Shown: one piece after another, positions 44,844-55,705 of the stretch
Layout of the letters: each line of letters opens with the position of its first letter
Numbering within the stretch: the first letter of the stretch is position 1
The notes under the pieces: generated by a model
The model's database searches: none
Told to the model about the DNA's origin: nothing
Seen by the model: the letters and a program-made list of their open reading frames with translations, nothing else
Program-made: the position numbers and the translations under genes
DNA from: Bemisia tabaci
Taxonomy: Eukaryota > Arthropoda > Insecta > Hemiptera > Aleyrodidae
Length of the DNA: 64,000 nt
NCBI RefSeq assembly: GCF_918797505.1
Contig: NC_092797.1
Span: forward strand, 36,283,372-36,347,371
Direction of reading: 5' to 3'

Positions 44844-45568
44844 ACGACGCAATTGATTCTTTCATCAGTCCATCGATCAATCGATCGATCAAACGACTCT
44901 TTCATCAGTCGATCAATAAATTGATTCCTTCTTTCACAGATTTCATCAGGGAGTTTTTACCCTCCCACACGAACCGCCCCGTCCAAGAAACCCGGCAACC
45001 CCGAACTTCTGCAGGGTCCCTCGCTGGGATGACTTCTTGGGAGCTTGGCATGATCCCGCTCACCTTTTGTTTCCCTCTCCGCGACTCCCACCGTCATTCT
45101 TTCCATTCAGAATAAAAATAGAATATCCGTTAACACTCTTAATTATTCACTCAGGGCGGATTTACTCTCGTCGGAATCATTCGCCCCCCCCCCTCTTCCA
45201 GTCCCCCCCCCCCAGTCGTCGCATTGTATCTCTTTCAGCCATCCCCTGTCGGGATCCGAGCTTTTTGTCTTAATATTTATTCACCGCCTTTTTCCGCGAA
45301 ACCATTGATTAATCGCAGGTCGGGAAGTTAATTTTAAGGGCGCAAATCGCGAATTGAGTTCCTCGGTGAGTCCGGGGTAAAAATATCCACGCCACGTGAA
45401 ATTTATGGTATCACTCAGCTATTTTTGACAAAAATGACTCATGAGCTTTGAAATGCTGCTCGCATTGTGCACTTCTGTATCAAAATCTTTGAGCAAAAGG
45501 GTTGCAACTATGTATGTGATAGTTCTCCACGTTGAAGGCCACGGTTCTGAATAGCTCAATCCGACTTC
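44844..45568. other. unassigned DNA
   Basis: ATCGATCAATCGATCGATCA words occur at 44870-44892. C-runs lie at 45184-45215. No gene is supported. Confidence 0.35.
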
Positions 45569-45844
45569 CTGTGAGTCGATTATTGAAATTGATAGACAAA
45601 TCTATAGACAGAGAAGACAAAAAGGATATGGAGGGTCCCTGTTGGTGAAAAGGGTGGTTGCAATGGACAAAGGAGGTAGGTAATAGACTAACTAACGGCA
45701 ACCCGCAAGACCCTATAGTTATAGTCCATCATTTTCTCCCTTAGTCTTGAGAAACCACCCATTTTAAGCAATAGGATCGCTCCACCCTCCTCAGGTCTTC
45801 TTTGTCTATCACCTTGTCTATCAATTTCAACAATCAGCCCGCTG
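45569..45844. mobile_element. foldback MITE, family 1, copy 2
   Basis: CTGTGAGTCGATTATTGAAA at left and, inverted, CAGCGGGCTGATTGTTGAAA at right. The interior shares GACAAAG, ACTAACTAACGGCAACCCG and CCAATAGGAT-like blocks with 548-824. Confidence 0.8.
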
Positions 45845-46639
45845 TCGAGTAGTACTTGGGTCAGAACCATACAATTTCCTAAAAAGTCGAAATTACTTGA
45901 CAGTCCATATCGATAAGAAGAGACTTTAATTATGTGTGAAGAAATTTGGTTATGATGATATCCCTCTTCACTACCAGTTTTTAATATGCAACTAAATAAT
46001 GACAAAAATAATGATCGTTAAAAAAATAAGTGCACATTTTATACGCATCCAGGCTTTTATACTGATAGGAAAAACATTACCACTCAGACCATTGCTCTGT
46101 TAGCCAATGAGAAAATTGGGCCAAAAGGCTCCAGTGTTTCGAAAGAATTTCATTTAAGTAAGTACCTGAAACAAAGAAAGAAAGAAAACTTATTAATAGA
46201 TTATCATAAATATAAAATACATTGATCTGTGAATGCCACGTTGACAGCTATGCTAATTTTTTCTCGAAAAATTCAAAGGATGGGAGGACTATTTTGAATG
46301 TGAAAAAATAAGTCGAACTTTATTTTTAATATCGAGTCCGGAAGAGGAGTCCCTTTTTTCAGTTCGATGTGTGTTCCTCATTATTACAGGTGCTTCCAAT
46401 TGTGGCCGGCCCAAGATCAAAACCAAATGCATCGCTTTTAGCGGAAAAGAACCAGCGCGACTACAGTGTATTTAAAATCATGCAACTTCTCCTTCTCTTT
46501 TGAAAATACTTGATAAATGTACAGTATTAAAATTTACAAAATTTTTTTCATTTAAGATTAAAATTTTTTTGGTGAGAAACCAAAGTTATTTGCCATTCTG
46601 GGAGATGCTTCAGAGAAACATGAAGAGGCAACATTTTTA
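45845..46639. other. unassigned AT-rich DNA
   Basis: No gene or repeat supported. Confidence 0.35.
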
Positions 46640-46866
46640 TAACACGGATAAAAGTGTTAGGGGTTATTCCCTAAAATTGTGGTACTACCGCAATTTGTTG
46701 GATGATACGAATATTTCTAATTAATTGTCGTAGAACCGCAACTCAAGTTAGGGTAGCACCGCGACATTTGGGTAAGTAACCTAATTTTTTGGGGCACGAC
46801 CACGATTAATTCGTGTACTACCACAGTTAATTGGAAATGTCCATATCACACAACAAACTCGTAATT
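46640..46866. mobile_element. TA-flanked MITE, family 3, copy 2
   Basis: ACACGGATAAAAGTGTTAGG at left, followed by GTGGTACTACCGCAATTTG. The inner right arm matches 12161-12377 (TGTGATATGGACATTTCCAA, inverted). The extreme right terminus is decayed. Confidence 0.7.
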
Positions 46867-47513
46867 TTTTATATCCATGAACACTGGTTATTTTTTGCTA
46901 AATGCGATCCAAATCATATCGCACTTTCCCGTTCGAAGTTAGATTTCACACAGATCAAGGATCAGCTTGTTGCTTCAACTGGACTTATTGAATGTCTTCT
47001 CCGTATGAGAGAAGCATTAAGTCACCTCGAGCACTATTCTTAGCCGTCAGTTGAGATTTGCGTCCTGCCCGAAACAGAGCGTAACAGTATTTTTTTGACG
47101 AGCCCTAAAAAGGATACAGATACACTCACGTGAAAGCTCATCTGAAAGCGTAGTTATGGCGCTATTTTGCCGTCAAAGCGCCGACATTACACATACGAGC
47201 ATGGAAAGGAATGATTGATTACGGCGGTCGCGTGTCTGATGCGGGGACAGAAACCTATGCAAATCACGAACGTCATTCACGACTCGAGTGGACATTTAGA
47301 GACCTTTAGTGGATATTTATGACACGCGTTGGTAGATCAGGGCAACGCAGGAGAGTTCCTTTCTCAACCTAACGATGCTGATGACATAAATGGTGGAGTC
47401 CAGCTCTATATATAAGGAGAGTCTTGTCATATGTGTACCGCTCTCGGATTGGTTCAACTTTCATTTGATTCTTAAGGCTCAATGTAAACAGAATCTACTA
47501 TGAGGCATTTAAG
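46867..47513. other. unassigned DNA
   Basis: No gene or repeat supported. Confidence 0.35.
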
Positions 47514-47985
47514 CATTCGTCGGTAAAAGTGCCCATGCCAACATTTGCCGGTAAAAGTGGTTGCTTGGTAGATACGTTTATTCGGTGCTTTTAACATTTG
47601 AGCCATTAACACCTTAGAAGAGAGATCAAAATAGTGTGGTACAGAATTTAAAAATTTAAAAAGTAGGGGTCACAAATGGGTAGTACACAAAATTAAAGGA
47701 TAGGACAAGGAAAGAATACATTTTTGGAGATTAATTCGTTTGAAAAAGAGAGGATCTCATGAAAAAACTTTGAAAGGATGGTATTGAGATCAAAAAGTGG
47801 AGGGAAAATTTTTGATCTCAATTGTTGATAGGCAGGGCAAGTTATTAAAATGTGTGTAACTGAGAGGGGGACATTACGAGATGCAGGTTGGGGGTTGGAC
47901 TTTGCCAACATTCGCCGGTAAAAGTGCCTTTGCCAACATCGCCGGTAAATGTGCTTTGCCGACATTCGCCGGTAAAAGTGGCCAT
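47514..47985 (+). repeat. 28-bp minisatellite, split by a retrotransposon fragment
   Basis: Units of about 28 bp with core CATTCGCCGGTAAAAGTG stand at 47514 and 47542, and again at 47909, 47937 and 47963. About 310-340 bp of unrelated DNA with a retrotransposon-like frame separates the two groups. The minus-strand translation of the units gives the repeated motif HFYRRM. Confidence 0.85.
47690..47884 (-). pseudogene. C-terminal fragment of non-LTR retrotransposon ORF2
   Basis: The minus-strand frame contains PLSVTHILITCPAYQQLRSK followed by IFPPLFDLNTILS and ends at a stop near 47693. Jockey/I-type ORF2 proteins end with a Cys/His region of the form C..C....T..HIL..CP.Y...R, followed by a short hydrophobic tail. 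The H-I-L-x-x-C-P-x-Y core and following Arg fit this. The upstream cysteines, RNase H region and reverse transcriptase are missing because the frame meets minisatellite DNA at about 47890. It cannot be functional. The downstream 47571-47690 may be its 3' untranslated region. Confidence 0.65.
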
Positions 47986-48338
47986 ACACACTTTTTCCTA
48001 TTTTCGGAAGAAATTGTGTATGTGTGCGTGTGTTGTATAAAAAGTCTGTATGCTACATAGTACATTATTTTGATTCAATTCGTTCGTATATCGATGAAAA
48101 AAGGGCAAAATTACGTAGCGCCGTTCGTTACAGACTTCCATGTCATTTATCCTGTTGAAAACTAGTCAAAGGGATTTCTTGAAATCTTGCTTGCTTTCTC
48201 TACGATGTTAACAGAATTTTTGTCTAAATTTCAAGTTAAGAAGTTGCGTTTTTGCGACTTAGAAAAATAAAACAGGAACAGATATTTTGAAACTCCGCAA
48301 TTGAGATACGTGGCTCCGCACTTAGGTCATCTACATTT
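47986..48338. other. unassigned DNA
   Basis: No gene or repeat supported. Confidence 0.3.
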
Positions 48339-48468
48339 GAACTACATTTTGCATTAAGGTACTATCGTTTCTGACTCATACACAAACGCACTCATCTGTG
48401 TATCCAACGGGCCACGTGTTGTTTCTATGATGAGAAACGAATAGTAGCTCGTAAATGCGAGATGTAAT
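48339..48468. mobile_element. short MITE of the 'TTTCTGGCTC' type
   Basis: GAACTACATTTTGCATTAAG at left faces TAAATGCGAGATGTAATTC at right, and ACTATCGTTTCTGACTCAT faces ATGAGAAACGAATAGT. It is related to elements at 9053 and 16159. Confidence 0.6.
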
Positions 48469-48769
48469 TCATTTAGTATCATAATGTCCATACAGACACT
48501 CCAACTCCGATGCAGAGGAAATCGGTTACATTTTGCAACATTGACAACGTCGCTACCGGTCCCTGCACTGGCATCCTGATGACGGCTTTGCACCAACAAT
48601 TTTATTTGTCTTTACCAGATTTCGCCCCCTTCCCGCAGTTCCCGTGCACCCCTCCATCCGAGAAAGGCGTCAACGGTGTGTCAGAGCCGATAAAGGAAGA
48701 ACGTCGGAATGCCTCAGAGCGAAGACCGCGGTGCCAATTTTCGAAAAAATACCCAAAAACCCCCGCCAA
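48469..48769. other. unassigned DNA
   Basis: Frames on both strands without recognisable motifs; no repeat seen. Confidence 0.3.
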
Positions 48770-49030
48770 AATTCGTCGTCTACCGCACGAAGGAACGTAA
48801 CGCCGATCCAAGGTTGCCAAATTTACACCAACGATTACTTTATTTTACAAAAATATAAGTGTGCAATTTTAATCCAAATTCTTCTGATTTTTGTATGAAA
48901 TCGGAAGAAAAATCAATGAAATTTTCAGTTAGAAATGCCCAAGATTTTTCTGGTTTAAATGCAATTTACGAAGGGAAATTTGGCAGCATTGAAATTTAGT
49001 TACGTTTCTTCGTGAGGAAAACGACGAATT
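48770..49030. mobile_element. MITE with CACGAAGGAACGTAAC termini
   Basis: The left arm AATTCGTCGTCTACCGCACG then AAGGAACGTAACGCC faces the right arm TAGTTACGTTTCTTCGTGAG then GAAAACGACGAATT. The inner words TTGCCAAATTT and AAATTTGGCAGC resemble those of the 4-bp-TSD family, so the two families may be related. A fragment lies at 20080-20186. Confidence 0.75.
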
Positions 49031-49398
49031 GTGCGAAGCTGGGAGCGTTTCGGTGGCAAAGAGAAGAGAGTGGATCGAGACACATTTTACTGATTGATTG
49101 AACAGCGGAATCTGCCCGGTTCGTATCCCCGAGTTAATCGACCAGAAAATGTTATTTTTGATTGATTTATTTTCATTCCGAGGTGCGGCATACAATACGG
49201 TGAGCGTAGGGAAGAAGGTGTCGGTAAATAATGTAGCGACCGGTTCGAAAGGAGAGGTACGGTACAGTACAGCGTAGGTGAAAGGGAAGTGTCAAATGTA
49301 AACCATTAGCTGGCGCATTAATTAAATCGGCTTATGTTCGTGAGCATGCTCCGCACTAATGTAGAAATAAAATGGCAGAGACATTGCGACGGTGAGAC
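49031..49398. other. unassigned DNA
   Basis: GGTACGGTACAGTACAG words at 49256-49275. No gene is supported. Confidence 0.3.
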
Positions 49399-49545
49399 TC
49401 CCAAAACACGTATATCGTTTGCGGTGTTTGAAAAACTCCCTTCCTATTTTATTTGTTTGAAAAGAGAACAAAATTTGTTCTAAAAGTTCAGGAAAAAAAA
49501 AAAAAAAATCATCGCACAGAGAAGAAGCCAAGCAGTTTCAACGCA
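49399..49545 (+). repeat. partial copy of the ACCACGTATCTC foldback family
   Basis: GGTGAGACTCCCAAAACACG then TATATCG and GCACAGAGAAGAAG match the left half of 59128-59382. The right half is absent, and an A-run of 17 sits at about 49493-49508. Confidence 0.6.
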
Positions 49546-49629
49546 CCAGTGTTAGAGAGTGCGCACATACCAAGGTCTATATCAGCTGAGAATAAATTGA
49601 ATTCAAAAATGGACAGAAAATAAATACAC

Positions 49630-50470
49630 AATTGGTTGCAAGGATGATTCTTTTGGAAAAGCCAATATAGCATTTGAGGCCACATTCGTCATCTTAGATT
49701 CGGGAATTTTGAAAAGTTGACCGGAAATTCGAGTTTCCTGTTAAAAAATACCAGCAAATACCGCGTTTCACAAAAATTGATCGAATAGGAGTCAAAATTG
49801 GATTTTTGGTCAAGTCCACCGTCTTGGATTTTAGAATTTTGAAAATTTGACTTGAAATTCGAAATCTTCGTCAATAAATACACAAAGAGCCGAATTTCAC
49901 AAAAAAAATCCATAGTTTAGGAGCCGAGTTAGCATTTTATTTTTCAAAACTACGAAGTGACGAACATTTCAATCGGAACTTCAAGAAAGAAGATTTGATG
50001 ACTTTCATTGTAAAAAAATATATAAGAAAGGATGTCGGAACGTTGGAACACATTTTGTCTTTACATTAATTATTGTAAATGCCAGAGTTTTATGATTCTG
50101 ATTGGTCACTGAGCTCGGAAACAGATCGCAACTGAGTCAGGTTGGGTTAAGCTAGGTCACGCAACTAAACTAACTCTCCGGCAAAGCTGGAAGTATCACG
50201 CAAATTGAAGGCGCTCCAATCCTGAATTCGTGCACACTATTTGTACAGCTTCGATCAATTGAACTTTCTGGGCACTCTTTATCATTTCTAGTGCACTGTG
50301 GGAAGCCATGTTGCAAAAAAGACGGCTTATGGATAATTTGATGTTGCCACACTTCTGCTAATCTCCGCAATTCAACATATTGGATTTTAAGAACTAACAT
50401 TCAGTAGTTCTCCTTGCAAAAAATATAGTATGGCAGGAAGTCTGCAACGTTGAAAAGCAAGATTCGTCGA
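49630..50470 (+). repeat. dispersed 0.85-kb repeat, copy B
   Basis: Direct-orientation partner of 40138-40985 with the same internal 130-bp duplication. It lacks the 80-bp framing repeats that surround copy A. Its right end is followed within about 15 bp by the 4-bp-TSD MITE at 50483. Confidence 0.85.
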
Positions 50471-50482
50471 TACACGACTATA

Positions 50483-50734
50483 CTGCCATGCTAAAGAAGA
50501 AAGCCGTATGAACATTAGAGAGTTGCCAAATTTCCTTCGATAATTTATGCATTTTTGAGGATAATAATGAATATTTTTCCTTGAAATTTTCAGAAGTTTT
50601 AGATCAAATTACAAACAAAATTATCTGAAGAATTGGTAGACAAATATTCAAAAATTTTCCTAAAAATAAGCGATTGGCAGGGGAAATTTGGCAACGCCTG
50701 AAGGTGCATACGGCGGTTTTCCTTAGCACGGCAG
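50483..50734 (+). mobile_element. 4-bp-TSD MITE family, copy e
   Basis: Left CTGCCATGCTAAAGAAGAAA then GCCGTATGAACATTAGAG, right GCATACGGCGGTTTTCCTTA then GCACGGCAG. TATA is duplicated on both sides (50479-50482 and 50735-50738). This is one of the best preserved copies. Confidence 0.9.
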
Positions 50735-51179
50735 TATATACCACGATGCGACCTTTTAGTGCCACCCCTCTTAATTTTAATTCTCCTGCCGCTAGATTAT
50801 TCAATCCCGAAATGACTATCTTTTTGTGGCTATTTTTATGTGTATCCAAAATTGTGACTTATCTCAAAAATATATATTTTATCGGTTACGATTTGGCAAC
50901 TTATAAATGTTCACATAGCATTCCACTTTTGGACAGTTGGATATTCGTCGGGAAGGAACGAAGATCAGCTCGAGGTGAAACGCGAACCGGCAAGCTCGGA
51001 CGGAGTTCTAGCGATATGAAAAAGTTTTAAATATCGTCGTCAAGATGGAAGTGCATTCGCTTATTCGGGACACGTGAGGAACTGTATAAAAATGAAAAAA
51101 GAAACAAAAAAGGGAGGTTCCTCACTCTTACGTTTCGCAGACTGTCTTAGGGTGCACGCTTCAGAGACGGCGAGGCGAA
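50735..51179. other. unassigned DNA
   Basis: No gene or repeat supported. Confidence 0.3.
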
Positions 51180-51250
51180 GTTGCCGAACTGTGTGACAAA
51201 ATGCGAATATTTTACTATGTGCTATGTGAGCAGAGACATACGAAACATAA
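51180..51250 (+). repeat. short repeat shared with 63531-63602
   Basis: GTTGCCGAACTGTGTGACAA then AATGCGAATATTTTACTATG aligns with GTTGCCAGATTGTGGGATAA then ACTGTGAATATTTTACATGG. Too short to classify. Confidence 0.5.
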
Positions 51251-51251
51251 A

Positions 51252-51510
51252 ATTGGACCCCGTTCAGCAGAGCGGAACCACACGACATCAAATTCTGCCA
51301 AATTCGCCTGGGATGTTTAATTTTTACGAGAGAACGTCTGTGCGAATTGCTTTGAGTATATGGGGAATTTCCTTCGGATTATAAGCAGAAAATTCACTAA
51401 AATGTACACGAGAATCCGCACAACCGTTGGCCTGTGAAAAATTAAACTGCCCAATTAAATTTGGCAATAGCTGATGAGGCTTGGTGCCTTTCTGCTTAGC
51501 ACAGTCCAAT
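51252..51510. mobile_element. MITE with ATTGGAC termini
   Basis: ATTGGACCCCGTTCAGCAGA then GCGGAACCACACGACATCA at left. Inverted, ATTGGACTGTGCTAAGCAGA then AAGGCACCAAGCCTCATCA at right. The arms stay complementary for about 90 bp, so the frames on the two strands encode similar peptides. It belongs near the TGGATTGCATTTTGC group. Confidence 0.8.
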
Positions 51511-53117
51511 TATTAGTGTTAAAGTTTACGCGCAATTTATTGATATTTTACTCCATTTTCGTTGCCGTTAAACTGCACGCAAGAAAGCTTACAGCCATAC
51601 AATTCCTTCTTCTATAAATATCATTGCACAAAAATCACATCGAGCACATTAGAAATGTGTTAAATGCGAACATGATGCGCAAATGGGTCCTACAGACATT
51701 TTTTCTCGGCTGCCTGCAACCAGGCTCCCTGCAAAATAGCCGTAGGAGAACCAAAAGTGCATTATTAAACGACGCCATAAACGCGTATAACGTATGCTCT
51801 TCTGACGTGTAATTGTAGTTTATTCCAAGCATTAGTGTTCGCCGTTTCATCTGAATATAGAGATAACGAAAGTATTATAACTATTTCATGTTTGAAAACA
51901 ATTTTAAGTAGCTTGAGTGATTACCCATGAATTTAGGTTAAGATTTTCACATTTTTTTCTTGACAGACCCTGTTGCCAGTGATAACTTGAGGAAGAAGTA
52001 CCCCAAAATGGGGGAAACTTGAATAGCTTTAATTTGGACTGTGTAATTTGGACAATTTTTTTTCTTTCTCTTTCTTAAAATTTGTTATTTGGACATGTAT
52101 AATGCGCTTAGTATGATTACTGTGCAATTACCTCTTTAAAGATTTGGCTGTAACTCATGTCTGTAACCGACCCATATGACAACCTCGCGCTGAAGCTTCT
52201 TGTTCTCGACGCTGAAAGAAACACAAAGTGCTTGAAACTTTAAAATTCCCGACCAGTTATGAAGACGACAATCCAATCATACTTCTACCCTCCTAAGCTA
52301 GAACCGCTCGACTCCGCAGGAAACATGCACAGGACATCTGCGGTTTCCGCTCAGCGTGGCAGACTTCTCCACTTTCAGCGCGACTTTTTCTTGCTTTGCG
52401 TGTCTTCGGAAATTTGATTTTCTTTTGCGCGCTCTCTTAATAACGGGAACAAGACGCCGACTCGCGAGCTTACGATCAGTTTACTTTAAAAATCCATCGA
52501 AGATTAAAACTTTCCCGAACGAACGGGGAGAATCGAGCCCCGGCTCCGCTGGACAAAAGTTCATGCTGAATGAGTGAGCCTCGTTCTGAGAAACGCGTGC
52601 TTTTCTCCTCTTAAAAACTGTGAGCGTTCCGAATCGTGCTGTCGATCCCATTCGGTTTTTGCAATCGGTAGTGCGAGAGAAAAATGCTCCAACACCACTG
52701 CGTAGCTGTGAGACGGTCAAGTTTCAGTTACAATTCTTCATGTAACTACTTCACATCTGGTGTCGTTAAAGAAGTATCACGGTCATTTGAAGGCGGTTTT
52801 TCTGAGGTGAGTTCGATCATCTGATTAGATTGCATCTGAGGGCCGTATTCTTAGTTGTTTCAGGGGCATCTTGTTTTTTCAGGGAAGTTCTAACAGTTTG
52901 CATTGTAATTAAAGGAGATTTAGGGAGAAAATTTAGATTAAATCATTGAAAACACAATTTTTTTCAGTAGACTGCCAGAAAAAGCTGTTTCTTTGTGATC
53001 GTGAGCCAGGGAATGTCAAATTTACAAGGAAGTTGTCACGAGATGTCGTAAGCGTGTACTTTTAATTTATCTTTATGTTTTCACGGTGACCGCAGAGATT
53101 TAAAGGTGGCAGTGCCT
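51511..53117. other. unassigned DNA
   Basis: About 1.6 kb with no recognised repeat or gene. Frames of up to 79 codons have no recognisable motif. Confidence 0.4.
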
Positions 53118-54680
53118 GACTTTTCCAGGTTTACTTTGACCAATTTTGAGAAAAGTAACGAGTTTCAAGATAGCCTAGAACGATGACAAATTATTTCATG
53201 ATTTTCTGATCTTGCAAGAAGACATGCTAGGACTATGTGATGCGACACTTAAAAATGTATCATTTCCATACATGCGATCTTATCGGAGGGTATGGATTCG
53301 ATCGACATGAATCGATCGAAAAATGAAAACGTGAATCGATCGACATGAATCGATCGACACCGATTCGATCGACAAATTCTTAAAAAACCGGTGTCGATTC
53401 GATCGACATGAATCGATCGAAAAATGAAAACGTGAATCGATCGACATGAATCGATCGACACCGATTCGATCGACAGTTAATTCAAAAACACCCGGATCGA
53501 TTCGATCGACATGAATGGATCGAAAAATCAAAACGTGAATCGATCGACGTGAATCGATCGACACCGATTCGATCGACAACCGTGAATGGATCGACAAACC
53601 CCCTGAATCGATCGACAAACCCCGTGAATCGATCGACAAGCCCGTGAATGGATCGACAAACCCGTGAATCGATCGACAAACCCGTGAGTCGATCGACAAA
53701 CCCGTGAGTCGATCGACAAACCCGTGAATGGATCGACAAACCCGTGAGTCGATCGACAAACCCGTGAGTCGATCGACAAACCCGTGAGTCGATCGACAAA
53801 CCCGTGAGTCGATCGACAAACCCGTGAATGGATCGACAAACCCGTGAGTCGATCGACAAAAGCCGTGAATCGATCGACAAACCCCGTGAATCGATCGACA
53901 AACCCCGTGAATCGATCGACAAACACCGTGAATCGATCGACAAACCCGTGAATGGATCGACAAACCCGTGAGTCGATCGACAAACCCGTGAATGGATCGA
54001 CAAACCCGTGAATGGATCGACAAACCCGTGAATCGATCGACAAACCCGTGAATCGATCGACAAACCCGTGAATCGATCGACAAACCCGTGAATCGATCGA
54101 CAAGCCCGTGAATCGATCGAATTTTGTCGATCGAATCGGTGTCGATCGATTCACGTCGATCGATTCACGTTTTGATTTTTCGATCCATTCATGTCGATCG
54201 AATCGATCCGGGTGTTTTTGAATTAACTGTCTATCGAATCGGTGTCGATCGATTCATGTCGATCGATTCACGTTTTCATTTTTCGATCGATTCATGTCGA
54301 TCGAATCGACACCGGTTTTTTAAGAATTTGTCGATCGAATCGGTGTCGATCGATTCACGTCGATCGATTCACGTTTTCATTTTTCGATCGATTCATGTCG
54401 ATCGAATCGACACCGGTTTTTTAACAATTTGTCGATCGAATCGGTGTCGATCGATTCATGTCGATCGATTCACGTTTTCATTTTTCGATCGATTCATGTC
54501 GATCGAATCCATACCCTCCATCTTATCTTGACTCGATACATTTTTACTTGTCGCATCATACAGCCCCACCATGTCGCTCCTTGCAAGATCGGAAAATCAT
54601 AAAATAATTCGTCATCATTCTAGGCTATCTCAAAACTCCTTACTTTTCTCAAAATTGGTCAAAGAAAACCTAAAAAAGTC
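53118..54680. repeat. 1.56-kb hairpin with ATCGATCGA satellite core
   Basis: Three layers. (1) Outer arms of about 165 bp (53118-53290 and 54515-54680) are inverted copies at roughly 80 percent. (2) Inner arms hold three units of about 102 bp each, with GATTCGATCGACATGAATCG at 53295, 53396 and 53499 and mirror copies at 54124-54510. (3) The centre, about 53580-54120, is some 27 tandem units of CCCGTGAATCGATCGACAAA in three variants (GAATCG, GAATGG, GAGTCG). All three minus-strand frames stay open across the core because the unit has no stop in any frame; 3 x 20 bp gives a 20-residue periodic peptide. I do not call a gene. Confidence 0.95.
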
Positions 54681-54683
54681 AAA

Positions 54684-54835
54684 AAATCTTGACTCGCCGG
54701 GTGAGGGTGAAAAACCGGGGAAAACTAGGGGATAATGGCCAAATTTCCACACATGCAATCTTATCTTGACTTTTGAGTTTTTTGGCCATTTTCCCTAATT
54801 TTCCCCGGTTTTTCCTGAACCATTTTTCGTACTCA
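54684..54835. repeat. inverted repeat with TTTCCCTAATTTTCCCCGG
   Basis: CCGGGGAAAACTAGGGGATA then ATGGCCAAA faces TTTGGCCATTTTCCCTAATT then TTCCCCGG. ATCTTGACT and AATCTTATCTTGACTT occur near the ends. It is probably another decayed foldback element. CCCCGGTTTTTCCTGAAC recurs at 57841. Confidence 0.65.
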
Positions 54836-55328
54836 ATTTTTCTCAGGTTTCCACGCATTCACTATCCGTATCCACCTTGTTTTGTAACTCCTGAAAAAAA
54901 GTAAACTCCGAGTTTCGGAACACGTAACTCTTGGCGAGAAAAACACGACCCCGTGATTTTTAAACCCTTGCATCTCCTGCGCGCGGCGTGGCCCATTTCG
55001 GCGTTTACATTCTACTTCACACCGTCCGGCAGGCTCGTCAGATCGGCGACAAAAACGACCGACATCCCCATTTCTCACCCCGAGAGATGGGTGATTCTTG
55101 GCAAGCGCGGAGCGAGGGCCGCCGGCGGCAACAAGCGAGATTGGGTCGCGCGGATTCCTTTCCCGCCCCTATCTCCGCGACTCTCGTTTGGCCACAGGAA
55201 TCGCTCTGCCTGCGCCTGACGTCACAGTCGAGCGGGTTCAAGTAACATTGCCAAATCGCCTTATGAAATATTAGTTTTGAGTTACGTATTGGAGCATGGG
55301 TCGATTTTCCCAAGATTGCAACACTGTT
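54836..55328. other. unassigned GC-rich DNA
   Basis: GC- and CpG-rich at about 54960-55240 with overlapping frames on both strands; no domain is recognisable. Confidence 0.35.
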
Positions 55329-55578
55329 CTGCGGTGCTACGGGAAAACGCCGTAAGAACATCCGAGAGTTGCCAAATTTTCCTGGGTAAAACATGTATTT
55401 TTGCGGAAAGTTACGCACCTTTTTTCATGAAATTTTTAGATATTTTAGATCATATTGTGAACAAATCATTTTGAAAAATTCGAAGAAAAATATTCACATT
55501 TTTCCCAGTAAAGTTTTAAATTGAAAGAAATATGACAACGTCTGAGGGCTCAAACGGTATTTTTCCGTATCAGGGCAG
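55329..55578 (+). mobile_element. 4-bp-TSD MITE family, copy g
   Basis: Left CTGCGGTGCTACGGGAAAAC then GCCGTAAGAACATCCGAG, right ACGGTATTTTTCCGTATCAG then GGCAG. TGTT is duplicated exactly on both sides (55325-55328 and 55579-55582). Confidence 0.87.
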
Positions 55579-55648
55579 TGTTTTCCTCTATCCTAATTGG
55601 TGTACTCGTGGCATACAAAGGAATAGCCAATTATATAGACCTTATAAG

Positions 55649-55651
<3 letters not shown>

Positions 55652-55703
<52 letters not shown>
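55652..55703 (+). repeat. A52 homopolymer
   Basis: An uninterrupted run of 52 A. It could be a retroposon poly(A) tail, but the preceding 70 bp shows no recognisable source and I see no flanking duplication. Confidence 0.9.

Positions 55704-55705
<2 letters not shown>

Noticed and set aside
53280..54083. 267-codon minus-strand reading frame as a protein-coding gene
   Set aside because: It lies wholly in the satellite hairpin; the other two minus frames are equally open, and the peptide is a simple 20-residue repeat.
55652..55703. Poly(A) tail of a processed pseudogene
   Set aside because: No recognisable source sequence precedes it and no flanking duplication was found.
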